From Terebella lapidaria (Eukaryota > Annelida > Polychaeta > Terebellida > Terebellidae), in NCBI GenBank assembly GCA_949152475.1, contig OX424561.1, forward strand, positions 9,548,001 through 9,612,000: DNA of 64,000 nt, in the 5' to 3' direction. Below are positions 57,290 through 64,000 of the stretch, piece by piece. Within the stretch, counting starts at the first letter, position 1; the number at the start of each line of letters is the position of its first letter. Under the pieces are notes generated by a model. The model worked only from the letters and a program-made list of their open reading frames with translations, did no database searches and had not been told where the DNA came from. Position numbers and translations under genes: made by a program.

Positions 57290-58400
57290 TGACATGATGA
57301 ATTTCCCCATAAACAAAGACGTTTTTTAAATGTTTTTGATTGAATCGTTTTTGCCCATTTGGCGGCCATTTTTGACGAAAAATTGCCAATTTTGGACTTT
57401 GGAGGCCATAAACTGTTTGATCAGTTTTGAGATTTTTGTTTCAAAACATTCCTCTCATGTACCTTTATGACTTGTAAAAGTTTCGTTGCCCTTGAATCGT
57501 CGGTCTGCGTGTGGCGGCCATTTTGATTTTTTGACGGATCAGCGAAAAAAAATTTTTTTTGTCCCGAATCAAGTCACTATTCATTTTAAGCCATTTCCAG
57601 CAAAAAAAAAAATTTGTCTGGCCATTAAAAATTTTTTTGGACTTAGAAAATTTCACCAATTTTCCTTCATAATCCCTAATGGGAGCTGTGCGGAGTAAAC
57701 TCATGGAACACTTGAAGATAGAGCCTAAGTATTGGCACATTCAAATGGGAAATCATATATTGCGGTTTGAGTGATGACCTTGAATTTGACCTTCAATTAC
57801 CTTGGAAGGTCAAAACGACCTTTTTTGTCGAAAAATGGCCAATTTTGGATTTTTGATGTCCATTTTCTCAAAAACTGTCTGATCAGTTTTGAGATTTTCA
57901 TTTTAAAACATTCCCCTCATGTACCTCTATGATGTGTACAAGTTTCGTTGCCCTTGAATCGCCGGTCTGCGGGTGGCGGCCATTTTGATTTTTCGACGGG
58001 TCGGCAAAAAAAAATCTGTTTTTGTCCAAAATCAAGTCACTATTCGTTCTGAGCCATTTCCAGCAAAAAAGACTTTTTTTTTTGGCCATTGAACAATTTT
58101 TTGGACTTAGTAAATTTCACCAATTTTTCCTTCATAATGGGAGCTGTGCGGAGTAAACTCATTGAAGACTTCAAAATAGAGCCTAAGTATTGGCACATTC
58201 AAATGGGAAATCATATATTGCGGTTTGAGTGATGACCTTGAATTTGACCTTCAATGACCTTGGAAGGTCAAAAACGATGAATTTTGTCTTTGGTGGCCAT
58301 TTTGTCTGAATCTATTCAGACAGTTTTTCTCAAAATCATGTATAAGATTCTCTTTATGTACCTTTGTGATGTGTAATTTGATTTCGTATTATAGTCCATA
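57290..58400 (+). repeat. Modular repeat, ~2.5 units, same type as 2.5-3.9 kb
   Basis: GTTTCGTTGCCCTTGAATCG recurs at 57480 and 57943. GGGAGCTGTGCGGAGTAAACTCAT and TTGAATTTGACCTTCAA recur too. Period about 460 bp. Confidence 0.8.
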
Positions 58401-58539
58401 AAGAAAATGTGTTTCCAGCAACATTTACGGACATGTCTTGACAATTAGAGTTCAAGATCAGTGTAACAATTTATATGTTGGAAAATCAATACTCTGCGTT
58501 TCTCATGATTGCCGGTAAGCTACAGCACCCTTGGTGCTA

Positions 58540-59807
58540 TTATTATACCAGTTCTTTTGTACCCGCCCTCGTCTATGGACAATGGATGTTTTTGCTTACT
58601 TTCTACGGATGTAGCCGAGCGTTGCGCCCTTGACCGTGATCACCAGCCAAACGTGCACATGCACATTCGGTAGACTGTGGTTGGTAACGCGCGTTACCAA
58701 AAAATGGCAGCGAATGCTCAGCTTCGAAAGTTTGTTTCCAATTTTCATCATAGCTCCAGTGGATATGTGTCCAGTTACTCTTTAAATTTACATACTGTGT
58801 ATTACTGAATAATATTATGGGCCGCACAATTAGATTTGATGGGACCTTATTTGAAATACAATCACGTTGTCAAAATTCTGAGTCTGTAGGCGGTAACTTT
58901 TTTGAGGTGTTGGAGGCAACAGTTCTTCCTGAATGTGAAAAGTGGATGGTAACAAAAAAGATTTATTTTTCAGTTTTTAAATTATGAATTGTCACATATT
59001 CCTGCTTAATTTAGTCCAGCATGACCAATGGTGCTTTTGTTTTCCTACCATTCACAACAAAATAAGCCAACAACTGTTCTCAATGCGTTTTTTTCCAATG
59101 ACTGAAATATTCAACAAAAATATGTGTAAACATTTACAGATGTTTACAACAATTTCAATTCACGAATTAGACTTGCGACCTGAGGCCTAATAGTTCGCGC
59201 CCTCTCCCTCATCCCCTGGAGGTCCTGGTCACAGAAAAGGTCAAACTCAAAAAGTCGCAATAGATCTGCTTATACTCATTATAAGTTTCCCTCATTAATT
59301 TTGTATTTTTCTATAGCCAATTCCACATCATTTTCTATATCATCGATGGTCGTACGATCCAAATTCCGTTTTTATCGCCCAAGGTCGACAAATAAGGGTC
59401 ATCAGCTTTGATTTTGGTAACTAAATCTGAAGAGGCGAGGGTCTGCAATCTCTGATTGTCTCGTTTGCCTTTGTTTCAGTCAAATTACTTCAAGCAAACT
59501 ATTTAACTGAATATAACATTTCTATGATGAAAACGGCAATAGATTTCCACAAACATAGCTTCCGAAAAAGCTACATTTTACTTTCAAAACACAAAATTTC
59601 GATTTAAGCGAGGATTTTCACTTCTTTAGGGCGCTCGGGGTTTGTTATGAGCGGTTTTTATACCAGTTCTTTTGTACCCGCCCTCGTCTATGTACAATGG
59701 ATGTTTTTGCTTACTTTCAACGGATGTAGCCAAGCGTTGCGCCCTTGACCGTGATCACCAGCCAAACGTGCACATGCACATTCGGTAGACTGTGGGTGGT
59801 AACGCGT
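58540..59807. repeat. ~155-bp direct repeats 1.1 kb apart
   Basis: TATACCAGTTCTTTTGTACC ... GTAGACTGTGG at 58540-58697 recurs at 59658-59807 with few changes. The second copy is cut at GTAACGCGT by the MITE copy that starts at 59808. Confidence 0.8.
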
Positions 59808-60211
59808 GTTGAACCGGTAAATGTAAAATCAACGCTAAATGTGAAACCTAACGGTAAATGTAAAAAACATTAACAGTAAATGTGAAACCTAACGGTAAAT
59901 GTAAAAAAAACAGTAACGGTAAATGTGAAACCTAACGCTAAATGTGAAAATTAAGGAAATTAACCTTAACGGTAAATGTGAAAAGAAATCACGACCAAGA
60001 AAAAATCAGCCAAGGGCAAAACTAGGTTATTAGGCGTACTCGGCATTTATTATCTTGTGACATGAAAATAACTGCCGACGTATAGGCTTAGGCTACGGAA
60101 GCGTAGAAGGGCCACCCAGGAAAATTATATTTTTGAAATTCCCGACTTAGTAACACGAAAATATCGACTTAGTATATCGATAATATCGACTTAGTATCTC
60201 GATAATATGTC
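59808..60211. mobile_element. Second GTTGAACC MITE copy, right end missing
   Basis: It starts GTTGAACCGGTAAATG and follows the copy at 54049 through the TATCGATAATATCGACTTAG centre. It then breaks off into satellite at about 60211, without its right terminus. Confidence 0.8.
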
Positions 60212-60648
60212 TAGCATATATCACTTCCTATATGTCCACAATTGATTCCTAAGCTGAAAAGTCGATATTAAATGAGATATTGGCCATTTTGTGCTCTGAC
60301 CTTGAAGATGAGGTCAAAGGTCAAATACAAGGTCATCAGAATATTCAGCATATATCATTTCCTATATGTGCAAAATTGATTTCTAAGCTATAAAGTCGAT
60401 AATAAGCGAGATATTAGCCATCTTGTGCTTTAACCTTGAAAATGAGGTCAGAGGTCAAATTCAAAGCCACGAAAATATCCAGCATATATCACTTCCTATA
60501 TGTACACAATTGATTCCTAAGCTGAAAAGTCGATATTATATGATATATTAGCCATTTTGTGCTTTGACCTTGGAGAAGAGGTCAAAGATCAAATTCAAGG
60601 TCATCAGAATATTCAGCATATATCGTTTCCTATATGTCCACAATTGAT
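60212..60648 (-). repeat. Satellite units (inverted), interrupted by the LINE
   Basis: Three ~134-bp units with GAGGTCAAAGGTCAAAT and CATATATCACTTCCTATATG. The array stops in mid-unit at CCACAATTGAT and resumes at about 63800. Confidence 0.88.
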
Positions 60649-61129
60649 AAGGTTCAACGTTAATTTATTCAACAGCATGTACACAGTATACATAAAAAAA
60701 TGATTAATCAAAGTATGTTGCATGCTGTCCAGGTATTGCATAGCTTGCTTAGCTGTCTTCCTGCAATACCTGTAAATAAGTAAATAATATAATAAAACGT
60801 ACGGTGAGCAAGTAAGAGGAAAAGAACATACAAGTGGCGGAGATCTAACGATCATGATGTGACACCGGGACGGACGGAAGATGAGGTCAGGTCGGTAATC
60901 AGGACCGGACCGAAGGAGGTATAGTATCGTGTCGAAAGTAAAATTATATAACTTCAAATTAATTTATTTGAGTATCGAAGCAGTCTCTGCAACGGATATT
61001 ATCACAAAATATTTGAGTTACGTATTGCTCGAGAAACCAATATTTCAGTTTAGTTTTTAATGCGTATTTCGATCTGCATGACATAATATTCAGGGTTGAA
61101 ATCCGAGCATATTTGTTCCATATATTTGG

Positions 61130-61627
61130 TTATGTGTAGTTCGGTAGCTTGAGTGTGAAATTGGTTCTAGATCTTCTTATATAGTATAAATCGTTCTGTC
61201 GTGTTATTCGAGTAGTTGTGTGTACACCATGGAATATATTCTGAAATGATCGCGGAAGTTTATTTTCCTTATAATCAAGCATAAATAATAGTATTTGCAT
61301 CTCGTAGAGATCAGTTAGCTTCAATATTTCGTGATGTTTAATATGAGATCTATACGACTTTTTACTTATTATTCGAAGAGCACGTTTTTGTAAAGTTATC
61401 AGTTTATTGATATATGTGGAATTTCCCCATGCCAGTATGCCATATGAAAGGTAAGATTCAACTAACGTGTGATATATAGATTTAAGAATGTTTTTCACAC
61501 GATTTATCATATATAGAGATTTTGAAACCTTTTTGCATATATAATTAATATGCGATTTCCAAGTTAAGTTTGGGTCAAGGCAAATACCAAGAAATTTATT
61601 GGAGTCTTCAGAGGTATGTTTTTGCAT
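61130..61627 (-). pseudogene. LINE transcriptase C-terminal part
   Basis: It holds FLGICLDPNLTWKSHINYIC and then the helical block SYGILAWGNSTYINKLITLQ KRALRII. This is the usual C-terminal extension of CR1/Jockey-type ORF2, in a different frame from the preceding piece. Confidence 0.85.
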
Positions 61628-61721
61628 TTTATGTGAGTCGATTATAATATGACTATCATCTAGTTTTTTTGGTTATTGTGAAGGGCAAACAGTGAATATT
61701 TGTTTTTTTCAGTATTCAGCT

Positions 61722-62738
61722 TTAGTTTGTGTGCTCTGATAACCAATGAGATATTTTTACTAATTCTTCATAAACAAAAGTTGATAATTCTTCAACGTTA
61801 TTGCTAGATGTAAATAGTGTAGTGTCGTCCGCAAATGACAATAAGTTTAATTTAGTACATGTATGTATATCATTAATATAGATTAAAAATAGAATAGGAC
61901 CCAATATCGAACCTTGTGGTACACCATATGCTATTTGTTTCAGACTTGATTTTATATTATTCATATCACAATATTGTTGTCTATTTTCTAAATAGCTTCT
62001 AAGCCAATCGTTACATTTTACCCTGATACCATACATATGCAATTTATTTAGGAGAATATTGTGATTAACAGTGTCAAATGCTTTAGATAGATCGATGAAT
62101 ATGGATAAATTATTTGGCCTGTCATACGCTTCCGAAACATGTTTAAGTAATTGTACTAAAGGGTGTATCGTTGAGTGGTGTTTTCTGAAGCCATACTGAT
62201 GTTCATAAAGGAGGTTCAAATTGTCGAGGAATTTAATTAGCCTTATACACATGATTTTTTCAAGGATTTTAGAAACACTGGGCAATAAACTGATAGGTCT
62301 GTAGTTGTTAAGCTGCTGCTGATCACCTGATTTAAAAATTGGAACTACTCTGGCAAGTTTTAAATTATCGGGAACAACACCATGTTCTAATGACTTAATG
62401 AATATGTGTGTGAGTGGTATCAGTATTTCAGGTATAGAGGATTTCATTATTTTATTAGATATTTCATCATAACCTGTACTTGTTTTATTTTTCAATTTAT
62501 TGCATATCACTATTATTTTAATCGGAGTGGTTGGTGTTCCGAACATTGTCTGGGTGTTAAATACTTTTAGATAATCCGAGTAGTTCTTGTTTGGTGATTG
62601 TATGGATGCGTTTAAGTTTTGACCTACGTTCACAAAATAATTATTAAAATATTCAGATAATAAGTTAGTAGAGTTAATTTCATTACCATTTGTTTTCAAA
62701 CTGTTTGGCAATATTGATGTTTTCTTATTTTTCTGCAA
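61722..62738 (-). pseudogene. LINE reverse transcriptase
   Basis: 338 open codons with the family blocks in order: ARVVPIFKSGDQQQLNNYRP, ISLLPSVSKILEKIM, QYGFRKHHST, FIDLSKAFDTVNH, GVPQGSILGPILFLIYINDI and the catalytic LSFADDTTLF. All catalytic Asp are intact in this piece. Confidence 0.9.
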
Positions 62739-62837
62739 GACATTGTTGATGATTTCCCAAGTTTTCCTGATGTTATTTTTGTTTTCCGTAAATAGATCTT
62801 CATAATAAGTATTTTTGCGTATTCGAGTTAGTTTGTT

Positions 62838-63692
62838 CTATAAAGAAGAATATCTTTTGAATTTCATTATGATGTATTCTGTTGGCTTCTTCAATTTCTT
62901 TTTCAATAGTTTATTTTTATTTAGCGAAGAAATTAAAAGACCATGTGTCATCCAGGGTTGTCGTTTGATATATTTGTTTGATAATTTTACTCTTTGCAGG
63001 GGGAAAATTCTTTCAAAAATAGATTTGTATTTACCTAAAAATTGATTATAAGCCTCATTAGGGTCATTTGTTTGGAGAACGTCATCAAAATCATTTTCAG
63101 CTAATATTGATCTGAATTGTTGCATTTTGTTTTCATTTATAAATCTAGAATACATATAGTCCTTAGAAAGTTTGCCGACGTGTTCCGATGAAATGTGGAA
63201 AACACCAAAGTGATCAGCTACCTCATCCGTTATGATAATTCCCGAAACAGTGTTTGTATCTGTGTTATTCGTGTAGATATGATCAATTGGTGTTGCAGAA
63301 TGATTAGTAATTCTAGTTGGTTTTGTTATTAAAGGCCTAAATCCCTGAGAGAACATCGTATCAACAAATGAGGTGATCCTATTATTTGAACGATACTTTA
63401 GTAAATCAATATTAAAATCACCAATTAAATATGCGAACTTATTTTCATCATTAATAACGTTAATAATGTCATGTATATTACTCGTGCATATGTCTAGATC
63501 AGCTTTAGGAGCAGTATTTGGTCTATAAGGCTTTCTCTTGGTACTTGTGGTTATTTCAACGAAAATTGTTTCAATTATATGTGGTATAAATACAGACAGG
63601 TCTTTTCTAATGTTGTATTTTAAATGTTCTTTTATATATATTCCTACCCCTCCCCTGCCATCTTCTTGTTTATCGCGAGTAGCATAATTCAT
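62838..63692 (-). pseudogene. LINE endonuclease part
   Basis: 284 open codons. It holds GGVGIYIKEHL, YLIGDFNIDLLKY (the conserved GDFN), PTRITNHSATPIDHIYTN (the T-R...S-x-T-x-ID-I-T block) and a DEVADHFGVF word in place of the usual SDH. It then runs into the linker toward the transcriptase. Confidence 0.85.
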
Positions 63693-63799
63693 GGTAACCG
63701 GGTAAAGTATATTTAATATTCTGAGGAATACTCTTTGAATACTTCTTTTAACCCAATAATATCAAAATCCGAGTCAGTCGATTGTAGAGTAGCTAGTAA

Positions 63800-64000
63800 T
63801 ATATCTAAGCTATAAAGTCGATAATAAGCGAGATATTATCCATTTTGTCAGGTAACCTAAAAACATGTCACCCGAACATATTGTTACGCATTCTATTCCT
63901 TGTATGCTGTGGCTTGTTAGATCAAAGATATGGTAACCTAAAAAGACAGATCAGTGATGGAAACACCTGCTTTCCTGCAGAACCGATTTGAACTAGGGTG
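63800..64000. repeat. Satellite remnant and window end
   Basis: CTAAGCTATAAAGTCGATAA TAAGCGAGATATTA continues the unit cut at 60648 and passes into CAGGTAACCTAAAAAC, a remnant of a GGTTACC hairpin end. Nothing else is seen. Confidence 0.7.

Larger units (their letters stand above)
60649..63799 (-). mobile_element. CR1/Jockey-group LINE, 5'-truncated and broken
   Basis: About 3.15 kb on the minus strand: the end of an APE endonuclease, a reverse transcriptase, a C-terminal part and a ~450-bp 3' UTR ending AATAAATTAACGTTGAACCTT with no poly(A). The 5' part starts inside the endonuclease (SDFDIIGLKE-like words near 63765). The endonuclease and transcriptase frames are the same but separated by a stop (TAG at 62835-62837). 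A frame shift occurs near 61723 and another disruption near 61665. The element is flanked by satellite on both sides, so it inserted into the satellite. The subgroup assignment rests on motif style only. Confidence 0.85.

Noticed and set aside
1-64000. tRNA or rRNA genes
   Set aside because: I looked for A/B-box and T-loop patterns and rRNA-like stretches by eye and found none convincing; a covariance-model scan would settle it.

Overview
This is invertebrate nuclear DNA. Genes are split by spliceosomal introns, the intergenic and intronic space is mostly satellite, MITE and LINE sequence, and the protein families are animal ones. The species cannot be read from the sequence; a marine invertebrate (lophotrochozoan or invertebrate deuterostome) is my inference. 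Most long open frames are fortuitous frames inside repeats. By following splice sites, intron phases and family motifs I could assemble three complete host genes.

Gene 1 (+ strand, 2000-22452, TATA box at 1636) encodes a predicted 617-residue secreted protein: signal peptide, acidic linker, seven near-identical 46-residue Thr/Pro plus Ser/Asp repeats, a Thr-rich mucin exon, and a C-terminal CUB domain. Each repeat is one phase 1-1 exon. Exon and flanking intron (about 2 kb) were amplified in tandem, and one 4,215-bp two-exon block is duplicated almost exactly. All base differences between the repeat exons within whole codons are synonymous.

Gene 2 (- strand, 41806-38871) is a seven-exon, 343-residue type II membrane sulfotransferase of the heparan-sulfate 2-O-sulfotransferase type. 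Its first intron has a GC-AG boundary, and it lacks the usual Lys in the 5' PAPS loop. Gene 3 (- strand, 53778-43070) is a four-exon, 356-residue SAM-dependent methyltransferase of the winged-helix plus Rossmann (Rv2258c-like) type. Its introns hold a solo LTR, MITEs, foldback elements and tandem arrays. Genes 2 and 3 have no obvious joint function with gene 1.

Repeat layout: 1-1160 is a ~134-bp satellite packed with nuclear-receptor-type AGGTCA motifs. It recurs inside every intron of the gene 1 array, in inverted orientation at 32.5-35.5 kb, and at 60.2-60.65 kb. Modular repeats with a hairpin terminus form at least three families (GGTTACC-, TAGCTTA- and TACCCTC-capped). TIR elements lie at 22.6, 25.2, 29.9, 45.5, 46.2, 47.7, 48.7, 53.1 and 54.05 kb. 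A solo LTR lies at 51.66-53.01 kb. A broken, 5'-truncated CR1/Jockey-group LINE (60.65-63.80 kb, - strand) is inserted in the satellite. The stretches 22.9-24.2, 28.0-28.9, 36.3-38.8 and 42.0-43.0 kb show nothing I can support as genes.
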